Position numbers and translations under genes: made by a program. Of a DNA stretch of 64,000 nt, positions 21,965 to 31,895 are shown in pieces. The notes under the pieces are model-generated. The model worked only from the letters and a program-made list of their open reading frames with translations, did no database searches and was not told the origin of the DNA. Origin of the DNA: Phytopythium helicoides (lineage: Eukaryota; Oomycota; Peronosporomycetes; Pythiales; Pythiaceae); contig JANFNE010000003.1 of the NCBI GenBank assembly GCA_024867545.1, forward strand, positions 620,001 to 684,000, given 5' to 3'. Positions within the stretch are counted from its first letter, which is position 1, and every line of letters begins with the position of its first letter.

Positions 21965-22756
21965 ATGGTCAACGTGCTCTCGGTCGCCGCACTCGCACTC
22001 GTCGCCTCGGTCGCCTCGGTCGCCAACGCCGAGATGATGCGCTCGGAGGCCGCCGCCATGCCCACGGGGACGTGGCCCGCCAGCAAGGGAACCGTCACGT
22101 ACAGCGCGCCGTACACGGTCAAGAAGGGAGAGGTGTTCGACGGCGGCATGAAGACGTACGAGCTCTCCAACATCAAGTGCGACGGTCAGACGGAGAGCGG
22201 CAAGAGCACGGCGGTGTTCCTCGTGGAGGCCGGCGGCACCCTCAAGAACGTGATCATCGGCAAGAACCAGATGGAGGGCGTCCACTGCGAGCAGAGCGGA
22301 TGTACCATCGAGAACGTCTGGTGGGACGACGTGTGCGAGGACGCGCTGTCCATCAAGGGCGGCTCGGCCTCGAGCGTGTCCAAGGTCATTGGCGGCGGCG
22401 CGCGCTACGCCGACGACAAGGTGATCCAGCACAACGGTCTCGGCACGGTGCAGATCGAGGGGTTCTACGCGCAGGACTTTGGCAAGCTCTACCGCTCGTG
22501 CGGCACGTGCGGCAACAAGCAGCGCAAGGTGACGCTCACCAACGTGTACGCGGTGAACCCGAGCGTGAGCGTGGTGACGGTGAACAAGAACTACAACGAC
22601 CAGGCGACGCTGTCGAACATCAAGATCAAGGGTGGCAGCAAGAAGCCCGTGTGCCAGTGGTCGCAGGGCTCGACGTCTGGTGAGCCCAAGGTGCTCGGTT
22701 CGGGTCCATCGGGAACGCTCTGCAAGTACTCCACGAGTGACATCACCTACGTGTAA
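21965..22756 (+). CDS. Secreted pectate lyase, PL3 family (copy 4)
   Basis: 263 residues, the innermost gene of the right arm. It differs from copies 1-3 by a single residue, L instead of R in YELSNIK (GAGCTC for GAGCGC). The broken copy 8 shares this change, linking the two. The 3' end is a hybrid: AAAAAGCG, as in the long-tail class, followed by the GTCTGTCTGGACGGGTCAG flank of copy 3. Confidence 0.93.
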   Translation: MVNVLSVAALALVASVASVANAEMMRSEAAAMPTGTWPASKGTVTYSAPYTVKKGEVFDGGMKTYELSNIKCDGQTESGKSTAVFLVEAGGTLKNVIIGKNQMEGVHCEQSGCTIENVWWDDVCEDALSIKGGSASSVSKVIGGGARYADDKVIQHNGLGTVQIEGFYAQDFGKLYRSCGTCGNKQRKVTLTNVYAVNPSVSVVTVNKNYNDQATLSNIKIKGGSKKPVCQWSQGSTSGEPKVLGSGPSGTLCKYSTSDITYV

Positions 22757-24707
22757 AAAGCGTTTGGCGGCTAACTGTCTGTCTGGACGGGTCAGTTCAG
22801 TGGTTGTGCGAGGACCGTACCATTCAGCCAGCGATGCGATGCAAGATGTTGTCGACTTTGAGAGTGCATGCTCGGTCATTGCTGGGTTTTGGTTGATGTA
22901 TGTGTGAAGCAAAGTAAATAGAGAATGCGCCAGTGTTTGGTATGCAAGTTCAGTTTTGGATTCCGCTGTTTCATCTTGCTTGCTGTTCGTGGAAGCACAT
23001 CGCAGTGCATCAACGTTTTAAGCCCACGCTCATGACATGGACTCATGAGCCTTGCTCGCGTTTTGCCTCCCTTTTACGGATGTTCACAGTCAGCGCCAAC
23101 GTGGTGAATGAGCTAGGCTCTGTGCGATGCTGATGCGCGCAGTTCCAACCTACAGTACCTCGCATGACTCTCTGATGTGCGTATGTCTATTGTTGTCCGC
23201 ACCATTTTCTGCAGAGAGATCCCAGATCCATCGAGCAACAGGCCGCTGAACTACGTCGACATGCCAGTCATTGCAGTTCTGCCACATACCGACGCACCCA
23301 GTAGAGGAAGGACTTCGAGTCGAAACTCACAACACAACATCTCCTTGATAGCATCGCGCAATAGAGCGCGGACGGAAGATCACAGTCGGCTTTGCGTCAA
23401 AGCACCGACCGCTCCGTCTGCGTGCAGGCTCCACTGGAGCGCCTAGGATGAGAAGCAGTGTACAGTACCATCGGTGACCAAGTGAGATGAGATCGTTCCA
23501 ATCTGAAAATCACACACGTCGCATGCAACGTCCGTCGCAGGGTCGCGAAAGATCGGTTAGGAGCACAGGCACCGTGATCATGAATATGATCCCGTCTCGA
23601 CGCGAGCGTGATCGCCTTGGTCTCTACGGTTTTGTTGAAGGAGCAGTGTGAGGAGCGGTTGCCGAGAACCATCGGGTCGAGGTCATGGACAGGTGGGCGG
23701 GCGGGTGAGTAGGAGTTGCGACTGCAGCATTTGCAGGTATTGTTGAATCTTGGCGTGAGGCTGGCGCCTTGTTGTTTCGAGTGAACGAGGCGAGGTTGAT
23801 GTTTGACGCTGGCCCCGCTTTGTTCTTGGTTCGTATATTGACTCGCTTCGAGTAGTTTGTAAATATAGCACATGAGCTTGTACTGGCGCCGCATTAGCCA
23901 AAAGCGCCTGTAAAGCCAACATCCCGAAGGCTCTTCACTAAAGATGTCGGCTTACTGCAAAGTGCTCTCGTCGTTGTTGGGCTGGAAAGAGTTGGCCGCG
24001 TCCTATTAATTAGTATGTTTCAGTTGGTATTTCGGTTGTCGTGGTCGACTAAATCGATTATTTCGATTATTTCGATTATATCGATTCAAACCAAACCAAA
24101 ACAAACAAACAAACAAACAAATAACAGTCTAAAACAATTAAAAGCACACACACTCACTAAAAAAACGCGACTAACGAACCATCGTAGAAAAAGGCCGAGC
24201 GCTCTCGGCTCATACATGGCTCACATCGCAGTGCCACTCCGATGGAAGGCCCGGCATCAGCTTTCGCGTCGGCTCCTGCGCATTGTTGTAAGACCCTCCA
24301 TTCTTTCAGTCCGCATGGTGCTCTCCGATCTGTCGATTTCGTGGCCAGCAAGACACATGCATGCAGTTACCAGTAGTAGTTGTAGCTCGTAGCAACAACA
24401 GTGAGTTGTAAAAGCATCACCAAATCTTGGACAGCCAGACCGCCATACGACGCTGCAAGCGCTCTCGCATCGCTGATCGACCTCCACGAACAGCAGAAAC
24501 GCGGCGACCAACACATCGCGCCAGCAGCTCCCGCGCTCATACATCACCATGCCGAGAGGAGGAATCTTTGCACGGTCTCCGCCTGTCCAGATGACCTGAA
24601 CAGCGAACCCCGATCGAACCTGCAACCTGACACAATGGCAGTGCAAACAACCGACAGAGCAGAACGGAGCGACTCGCTTCCACCAACTCGACCCGCTCGA
24701 CATTCCT
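22757..24707. other. Spacer between pectate lyase copies 4 and 5
   Basis: Mirror of the copy 2-3 spacer, including (AAAC)n at about 24094-24121. Contains no recognised gene. The last 400 bases are the upstream region conserved among copies 1, 2, 5, 6 and 7. Confidence 0.6.
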
Positions 24708-24724
24708 CCTCATTCTGCAATTCG
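24708..24724 (+). promoter_or_regulatory. Oomycete Inr+FPR core promoter of pectate lyase 5
   Basis: CCTCATTCTGCAATTCG, 92 bases before the ATG at 24800. Copies 5, 6 and 7 share G where copies 1-4 and 8 have C (CTGCAATT versus CTCCAATT); both fit the N of the consensus. Confidence 0.7.
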
Positions 24725-24799
24725 CACCGCCTCGAGCACATCAAGCTCCAAGCTACTCACTCGATCCACTACAAGAACAAAACAAAAACCAAGACTACC

Positions 24800-25591
24800 A
24801 TGGTCAACGTGCTCTCGGTCGCCGCACTCGCACTCGTCGCCTCGGTCGCCTCGGTCGCCAACGCCGAGATGATGCGCTCGGAGGCCGCCGCCATGCCCAC
24901 GGGGACGTGGCCCGCCAGCAAGGGAACCGTCACGTACAGCGCGCCGTACACGGTCAAGAAGGGAGAGGTGTTCGACGGCGGCATGAAGACGTACGAGCGC
25001 TCCAACATCAAGTGCGACGGCGACACGGAGAGCGGCAAGAGCACGGCGGTGTTCCTCGTGGAGGCCGGCGGCACCCTCAAGAACGTGATCATCGGCAAGA
25101 ACCAGATGGAGGGCGTCCACTGCGAGCAGAGCGGATGCACCATCGAGAACGTCTGGTGGGACGACGTGTGCGAGGACGCGCTGTCCATCAAGGGCGGCTC
25201 GGCCTCGAGCGTGTCCAAGGTCATTGGCGGCGGCGCGCGCTACGCCGACGACAAGGTGATCCAGCACAACGGTCTCGGCACGGTGCAGATCGAGGGGTTC
25301 TACGCGCAGGACTTTGGCAAGCTCTACCGCTCGTGCGGCACGTGCGGCAACAAGCAGCGCAAGGTGACGCTCACCAACGTGTACGCGGTGAACCCGAGCG
25401 TGAGCGTGGTGACGGTGAACAAGAACTACAACGACCAGGCGACGCTGTCGAACATCAAGATCAAGGGTGGCAGCAAGAAGCCCGTGTGCCAGTGGTCGCA
25501 GGGCTCGACGTCTGGTGAGCCCAAGGTGCTCGGTTCGGGTCCGTCGGGGACGCTCTGCAAGTACTCCACGAGTGACATCACCTACGTGTAA
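24800..25591 (+). CDS. Secreted pectate lyase, PL3 family (copy 5)
   Basis: 263 residues. Copies 5, 6 and 7 form a subgroup with D instead of Q in DGDTESGK (GGCGAC for GGTCAG). An open frame continues upstream to a GTG at 24401, but the region is leader: it crosses the promoter and lacks an ATG-initiated conserved domain. It is the mirror partner of copy 2 and 2,626 bp from copy 6. A deletion of about 20 bp in the 3' flank is shared with copy 6, pointing to a recent duplication of that pair. Confidence 0.93.
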   Translation: MVNVLSVAALALVASVASVANAEMMRSEAAAMPTGTWPASKGTVTYSAPYTVKKGEVFDGGMKTYERSNIKCDGDTESGKSTAVFLVEAGGTLKNVIIGKNQMEGVHCEQSGCTIENVWWDDVCEDALSIKGGSASSVSKVIGGGARYADDKVIQHNGLGTVQIEGFYAQDFGKLYRSCGTCGNKQRKVTLTNVYAVNPSVSVVTVNKNYNDQATLSNIKIKGGSKKPVCQWSQGSTSGEPKVLGSGPSGTLCKYSTSDITYV

Positions 25592-27329
25592 AAAGCGTTT
25601 GACGGTTGGAAACGAGTCGACTGGTTGACTGTCTGACAGGCAGTACGTGGGTGATTGGATGCCGTCCCGTGCTTCGTGCTCGGGTAGTGCGGTAGTGTCG
25701 AGTGGACACTATTCTCGAGTGCGATAGAGGTGTTGGCTGTTGTTGTTGTTGTAGTTTGTTTCACTGAGGGTATCTATCAGTGATGGAATACAGTACAAGA
25801 TGGATGTGGATCTCTTTTGCTGGCTTTTGTTTTGTGTTTTGTTTAGAACCAGGACAGGAGGTGTCTGATGTATATCCTTGTTGAGCAAGACAAGATTTCT
25901 TTGGGTGATTGGCGCTCGCTACATTTTTCGTGCCGCCATCATTGCTTCAATGAAGGTTGGATTCAGATGAAACTCGTTTAGTGCTCAGGTCACGCAGTGC
26001 AATCCGATGCAAGCAAGTTCTTGAAGAATGCGTGGTCGGAAATGCGATCCTCATGGCAGTTCGATCCGCTTGCTATCAAGGTTGGGTTCATATGGACCAA
26101 GTGGTCACTACCAGTCTACAGGATTGAGCTGTGTGCTGTAATGGAGCTTTTCTCTTTTTCCCATTGGCATCCCAACAACAGGGTTTTCGCATCTTTAGAT
26201 TCGCGAACGGTGACTTGTCTTGTATACTGTAGCTCACCATACGTGACTAGAAACTCCACACTCGAGCGTTGGTGTCGTCAACGATCCCATAAAAGTATCG
26301 TGATACGATGCATTCATTCGTCATGTTAGTGTACGTACAGTACGTAGTTGGGCTCTGATGATGTTCCCTCGGCGAAAGCTTCAAGCACGACCCCAAAACA
26401 TACATCATGCTGCGTTGCAGGGTCACGAATGATCGTGCAGGAACGACCCACGAGGAAAGGTGTCCCTCGCAGCGTGTGCAGCGGTTGCCGAAAACCATCG
26501 GGTCGAGGTCGTGCTCACGGAAAGGCGAAGAGGGTGACTTCCCTGACTTGCATGGACTGTGGAAAAAGATCGGTTGTGAAGCAGTCACACGAGCGCTGGT
26601 TGTTTGGTCACCTGATTAATTAGTACGTATCGAAGTACGAATCGGGTGCCATGCTCAACTAAACTTGACTACTCCACCAATTCAGGTTGTTTTGCTAATG
26701 TGCTATATTTACTTTAGCACGTACGTCAAATTAACATTATCGTACATTCCAATTAGAAATCAATTAACTCCAAATCATCGTAAAACCCATCATGCACACA
26801 CGTAGAAAAGGACGTCAAACTGCTACATTGCAACTACTGTACTACGACACGTACAGCAATGCTGCCGTGCCAGCAACAGAAAAGAAAAAAAAATTGTACG
26901 CGCCGTCGCGACGGATCCACCGTTCTCTCAGTCCGCATGGCGCTCTCCGATCTGTCGATTTCGTGGCCAGCAAGACACATGCATGCAGTTACCAGTAGTA
27001 GTTGTAGCTCGTACCAACAACAGTGAGTTGTAAAAGCATCACCAAATCTTGGACAGCCAGACCGCCATACGACGCTGCAAGCGCTCTCGCATCGCTGATC
27101 GACCTCCACGAACAGCAGAAACGCGGCGACCAACACATCGCGCCAGCAGCTCCCGCGCTCATACATCACCATGCCGAGAGGAGGAATCTTTGCACGGTCT
27201 CCGCCTGTCCAGATGACCTGAACAGCGAACCCCGATCGAACCTGCAACCTGACACAATGGCAGTGCAAACAACCGACAGAGCAGAACGGAGCGACTCGCT
27301 TCCACCAACTCGACCCGCTCGACATTCCT
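25592..27329. other. Spacer between pectate lyase copies 5 and 6
   Basis: One full tandem spacer unit, nearly the same as 28218-29932 and the mirror of 13183-14927. No gene identified. An A run lies near 26883-26893. Confidence 0.6.
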
Positions 27330-27346
27330 CCTCATTCTGCAATTCG
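27330..27346 (+). promoter_or_regulatory. Oomycete Inr+FPR core promoter of pectate lyase 6
   Basis: CCTCATTCTGCAATTCG, 96 bases before the ATG at 27426. The leader just before the ATG is altered (CTCTAAAACCAAACCAAAAC in place of the CACTACAAGAACAAAAC seen elsewhere). Confidence 0.7.
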
Positions 27347-27425
27347 CACCGCCTCGAGCACATCAAGCTCCAAGCTACTCACTCGACCCACTCTAAAACC
27401 AAACCAAAACCAAACCAAGACTACC

Positions 27426-28217
27426 ATGGTCAACGTGCTCTCGGTCGCCGCACTCGCACTCGTCGCCTCGGTCGCCTCGGTCGCCAACGCCGAGATGATG
27501 CGCTCGGAGGCCGCCGCCATGCCCACGGGGACGTGGCCCGCCAGCAAGGGAACCGTCACGTACAGCGCGCCGTACACGGTCAAGAAGGGAGAGGTGTTCG
27601 ACGGCGGCATGAAGACGTACGAGCGCTCCAACATCAAGTGCGACGGCGACACGGAGAGCGGCAAGAGCACGGCGGTGTTCCTCGTGGAGGCCGGCGGCAC
27701 CCTCAAGAACGTGATCATCGGCAAGAACCAGATGGAGGGCGTCCACTGCGAGCAGAGCGGATGCACCATCGAGAACGTCTGGTGGGACGACGTGTGCGAG
27801 GACGCGCTGTCCATCAAGGGCGGCTCGGCCTCGAGCGTGTCCAAGGTCATTGGCGGCGGCGCGCGCTACGCCGACGACAAGGTGATCCAGCACAACGGTC
27901 TCGGCACGGTGCAGATCGAGGGGTTCTACGCGCAGGACTTTGGCAAGCTCTACCGCTCGTGCGGCACGTGCGGCAACAAGCAGCGCAAGGTGACGCTCAC
28001 CAACGTGTACGCGGTGAACCCGAGCGTGAGCGTGGTGACGGTGAACAAGAACTACAACGACCAGGCGACGCTGTCGAACATCAAGATCAAGGGCGGCAGC
28101 AAGAAGCCCGTGTGCCAGTGGTCGCAGGGCTCGACGTCTGGTGAGCCCAAGGTGCTCGGTTCGGGTCCGTCGGGAACGCTCTGCAAGTACTCCACGAGCG
28201 ACATTACCTACGTGTAA
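27426..28217 (+). CDS. Secreted pectate lyase, PL3 family (copy 6)
   Basis: 263 residues, protein identical to copy 5 on reading, with a few silent changes near the end (GGCGGCAGC, GACATTACC). The leader carries a small local rearrangement just before the ATG. The pair 5/6 has the most similar flanks in the array. Confidence 0.93.
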   Translation: MVNVLSVAALALVASVASVANAEMMRSEAAAMPTGTWPASKGTVTYSAPYTVKKGEVFDGGMKTYERSNIKCDGDTESGKSTAVFLVEAGGTLKNVIIGKNQMEGVHCEQSGCTIENVWWDDVCEDALSIKGGSASSVSKVIGGGARYADDKVIQHNGLGTVQIEGFYAQDFGKLYRSCGTCGNKQRKVTLTNVYAVNPSVSVVTVNKNYNDQATLSNIKIKGGSKKPVCQWSQGSTSGEPKVLGSGPSGTLCKYSTSDITYV

Positions 28218-29932
28218 AAAGCGTTTGACGGCTGGAAACGAGTCGACTGGTTGACTGTCTGACAGGCAGTACGTGGGTGATTGGATGCCGTCCCGTGCTT
28301 CGTGCTCGGGTAGTGCGGTAGTGTCGAGTGGACACTATTCTCGAGTGCGATAGAGGTGTTGGCTGTTGTTGTTGTTGTAGTTTGTTTCACTGAGGGTATC
28401 TATCAGTGATGGAATACAGTACAAGATGGATGTGGATCTCTTTTGCTGGCTTTTGTTTTGTGTTTTGTTTAGAACCAGGACAGGAGGTGTCTGATGTATA
28501 TCCTTGTTGAGCAAGACAAGATTTCTTTGGGTGATTAGCGCTCTCTGAATTTTTCGTGCCGCCATCATTGCTTCAATGAAGATTGGATTCAGATGAAACT
28601 CGTTTAGTGTTCATGTGAAAGCAGTGCAATCCGATGCAATCAACTTCTTGAAGAATGCGTGGTCGGAAATGCGATCCTCATGGCAGTTCGATCCGCTTGC
28701 TATCAAGGTTGGGTTCATACGGACCAAGTGGTCACTACCAGTCTACAGGATTGAGCTGTGTGCTGTAATGGAGTTTCTCTCTTTTTCCCATTGGCATCCT
28801 AACAACAGGGTTTTCACATCTTTAGATTCGCGAACGGTGACTTGTCTTGTATACTGTAACTCCACACTCGAGCGTTGGTGTCGTCAACGATCCCATAAAG
28901 TATCGTGATACGATGCATTCCTTCCGTCATGTTAGTGCACGTACGTAGTTGGTCTCTGATGACGTTCCCTCGGCGAAAGCTTCAAGCACGACCCCAAAAC
29001 ATACATCATGCTGCGTTGCAGGGTCACGAATGATCGTGCAGGAACGACCCACGAGGAAGGTGTCCCTCGCAGCGTGTGCAGCGGTTGCCGAAAACCATCG
29101 GGTCGAGGTCGTGCTCACGGAAAGGCGAGGAGGGTGACTTCCCTGACTTGCATGGGCTGTGGAAAAAAAGATCGGTTGTGAAGCAGTCACACGAGCGCTG
29201 GTTGTTTGGTCACCTGATTAATTAGTACGTATCGAAGTACGAATCGGGTGCCATGCTCAACTAAACTTGACTACTCCACCAATTCAGGTTGTTTTGCTAA
29301 TGTGCTATATTTACTTTAGCACGTACGTCAAATTAACATTATCGTACATTCCAATTAGAAATCAATTAACTCCAAATCATCGTAAAACCCATCATGCACA
29401 CACGTAGAAAAGGACGTCAAACTGCTACATTGCAACTACTGTACTACGACACGTACAGCAATGCTGCCGTGCCAGCAACAGAAAAGAAAAAAAAAATTGT
29501 ACGCGCCGTCGCGACGGATCCACCGTTCTCTCAGTCCGCATGGCGCTCTCCGATCTGTCGATTTCGTGGCCAGCAAGACACATGCATGCAGTTACCAGTA
29601 GTAGTTGTAGCTCGTACCAACAACAGTGAGTTGTAAAAGCATCACCAAATCTTGGACAGCCAGACCGCCATACGACGCTGCAAGCGCTCTCGCATCGCTG
29701 ATCGACCTCCACGAACAGCAGAAACGCGGCGACCAACACATCGCGCCAGCAGCTCCCGCGCTCATACATCACCATGCCGAGAGGAGGAATCTTTGCACGG
29801 TCTCCGCCTGTCCAGATGACCTGAACAGCGAACCCCGATCGAACCTGCAACCTGACACAATGGCAGTGCAAACAACCGACAGAGCAGAATTGAGCGACTC
29901 CCGCCGACCAACTCGACCCGCTCGACATTCCT
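28218..29932. other. Spacer between pectate lyase copies 6 and 7
   Basis: Second tandem copy of the 25592-27329 spacer, with small deletions (for example near 28860, where a segment with ACATGACTAGAA-like sequence is missing). No gene identified. Confidence 0.6.
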
Positions 29933-29949
29933 CCTCATTCTGCAATTCG
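29933..29949 (+). promoter_or_regulatory. Oomycete Inr+FPR core promoter of pectate lyase 7
   Basis: CCTCATTCTGCAATTCG, 92 bases before the ATG at 30025. Confidence 0.7.
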
Positions 29950-30024
29950 CACCGCCTCGAGCACATCAAGCTCCAAGCTACTCACTCGATCCACTACAAG
30001 AACAAAACAAAAACCAAGACTACC

Positions 30025-30816
30025 ATGGTCAACGTGCTCTCGGTCGCCGCACTCGCACTCGTCGCCTCGGTCGCCTCGGTCGCCAACGCCGAGATGATGC
30101 GCTCGGAGGCCGCCGCCATGCCCACGGGGACGTGGCCCGCCAGCAAGGGAACCGTCACGTACAGCGCGCCGTACACGGTCAAGAAGGGAGAGGTGTTCGA
30201 CGGCGGCATGAAGACGTACGAGCGCTCCAACATCAAGTGCGACGGCGACACGGAGAGCGGCAAGAGCACGGCGGTGTTCCTCGTGGAGGCCGGCGGCACC
30301 CTCAAGAACGTGATCATCGGCAAGAACCAGATGGAGGGCGTCCACTGCGAGCAGAGCGGATGCACCATCGAGAACGTCTGGTGGGACGACGTGTGTGAGG
30401 ACGCGCTGTCCATCAAGGGCGGCTCGGCCTCGAGCGTGTCCAAGGTCATTGGTGGTGGCGCGCGCTACGCCGACGACAAGGTGATCCAGCACAACGGTCT
30501 CGGCACGGTGCAGATCGAGGGATTCTACGCGCAGGACTTTGGCAAGCTCTACCGCTCGTGCGGCACGTGCGGCAACAAGCAGCGCAAGGTGACGCTCACC
30601 AACGTGTACGCGGTGAACCCGAGCGTGAGCGTGGTGACGGTGAACAAGAACTACAACGACCAGGCGACGCTGTCGAACATCAAGATCAAGGGTGGCAGCA
30701 AGAAGCCCGTGTGCCAGTGGTCGCAGGGCTCGACGTCTGGTGAGCCCAAGGTGCTCGGTTCGGGTCCGTCGGGGACGCTCTGCAAGTACTCCACGAGCGA
30801 CATCACCTACGTGTAA
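30025..30816 (+). CDS. Secreted pectate lyase, PL3 family (copy 7)
   Basis: 263 residues, protein identical to copies 5 and 6, with its own silent changes (GTGTGTGAGG, GGTGGTGGC, GAGGGATTC). Unlike 5 and 6 it keeps the long 3' flank seen in copies 1 and 2. It is the outermost unit and has no mirror partner on the left. Homology to the array ends at about 30960. Confidence 0.93.
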   Translation: MVNVLSVAALALVASVASVANAEMMRSEAAAMPTGTWPASKGTVTYSAPYTVKKGEVFDGGMKTYERSNIKCDGDTESGKSTAVFLVEAGGTLKNVIIGKNQMEGVHCEQSGCTIENVWWDDVCEDALSIKGGSASSVSKVIGGGARYADDKVIQHNGLGTVQIEGFYAQDFGKLYRSCGTCGNKQRKVTLTNVYAVNPSVSVVTVNKNYNDQATLSNIKIKGGSKKPVCQWSQGSTSGEPKVLGSGPSGTLCKYSTSDITYV

Positions 30817-30960
30817 AAAGCGTTTGACGGCTGGAAACGAGTCGACTGGTTGACTGTCTGGCACTGCCTGCAGACTCTGGCAGGCCGTACGTGGGTGATT
30901 GGATGCCGTCCCGTGCTCGGGTAGTGCGGAAGTGTCGAGTGGACACTATTCTCGAGATGT

Positions 30961-31895
30961 TGGTTGTTATTGTAGTTGTTGTTATACATTACATGTTGAT
31001 GTGTGCATTGAAGGTTCCAACCCCCAGTTCTCCATAGCAAGACGAAGTTTTTGATTTCCCGCCGTTTGCTATCGCGCTTGGGGGCTGTAAGGATCATCCA
31101 TTAGGAGCATAAAGAGCCTCCAGCCTGGGTGTGGCGTGGAGGGTATCGAATAGGAAAAATGAACAACCCTGCATACTACAACTACCTCTGGAGAGGCGCC
31201 AGCTTGTAACCGACGTAGTGGCAACGAAGCGCTTCCGCTGCAACGGAAAACTGGCCTCCTCCTCCACAGCAGACCTGCAGTTCCGCGGAGTCTAAAAAAA
31301 TGAGCGCCAAGATTGCAACTTCCAACTGCATCTGCATTTTCGCCTTAAGGACCAAAGTTTACCAGCAGGAAATCTACTGCTGCTGTTGCAACTGCAGAGC
31401 TCCCACCTACAGGTCTCCGAGACAAAGGCGTCGCCTCATGTGCTGCATGTGTGAAAGAACCAAATGCACCTGATGTCATTATCATCATACTGCGTGTGTG
31501 GTCGTAGGAAAGCGGCCGGTAACTGGTTGCGCTGCGCATGAATGGTCTTGTGCTGCGAGGATCCCTCACGGCGAGCTTCTAGGACGGAGGCCACAGCCTT
31601 TCTGTCTCGAAAGGCAATTGTACAAATGGAAACACAGCGTGGTCTATGGAAAGGACTTGCGAGCAAGGCGAGACGCGGGGAGGTGGTGGTGGCGGAGCGA
31701 TGCTGACTACATGCCGCGAGGGGTCGCTCCAGGGGCAGCAATCCCCAGCATAAATCTCTCTTGCTGGATGCTAGACCTCTCTTGTGGGATGCCGAGCCTC
31801 TCATATTGGCCTCGGCGCCGGCCAGCCGCCTGGTCTCGCGACAAGTCCTCACGCCGCCACTTTAGCAGCCCCTCATCTTGGCCGGTACAGCACAA
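30961..31895. other. Intergenic between pectate lyase array and kinase
   Basis: No conserved protein frame. The last 40 bases may encode the end of the kinase signal peptide in a shifted frame. Confidence 0.4.

Larger units (their letters stand above)
20660..28450 (-). repeat. Right arm of large palindrome carrying pectate lyase copies 4-6
   Basis: Reverse-complement counterpart of 12052-19835. The inner edge lies at about 20660 (AATGACGAATCAACTGTTTC). The outer edge is near 28450, where left-arm homology ends, although one further tandem unit (copy 7) continues to about 30960. Arms differ by substitutions and small indels, for example the region 14520-14620 versus 25900-26000. Confidence 0.85.

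Noticed and set aside
24401..24799. In-frame N-terminal extension of lyase 5 (and of copies 1 and 7)
   Set aside because: Begins at GTG, spans the conserved promoter and precedes the signal peptide; read as untranslated leader.
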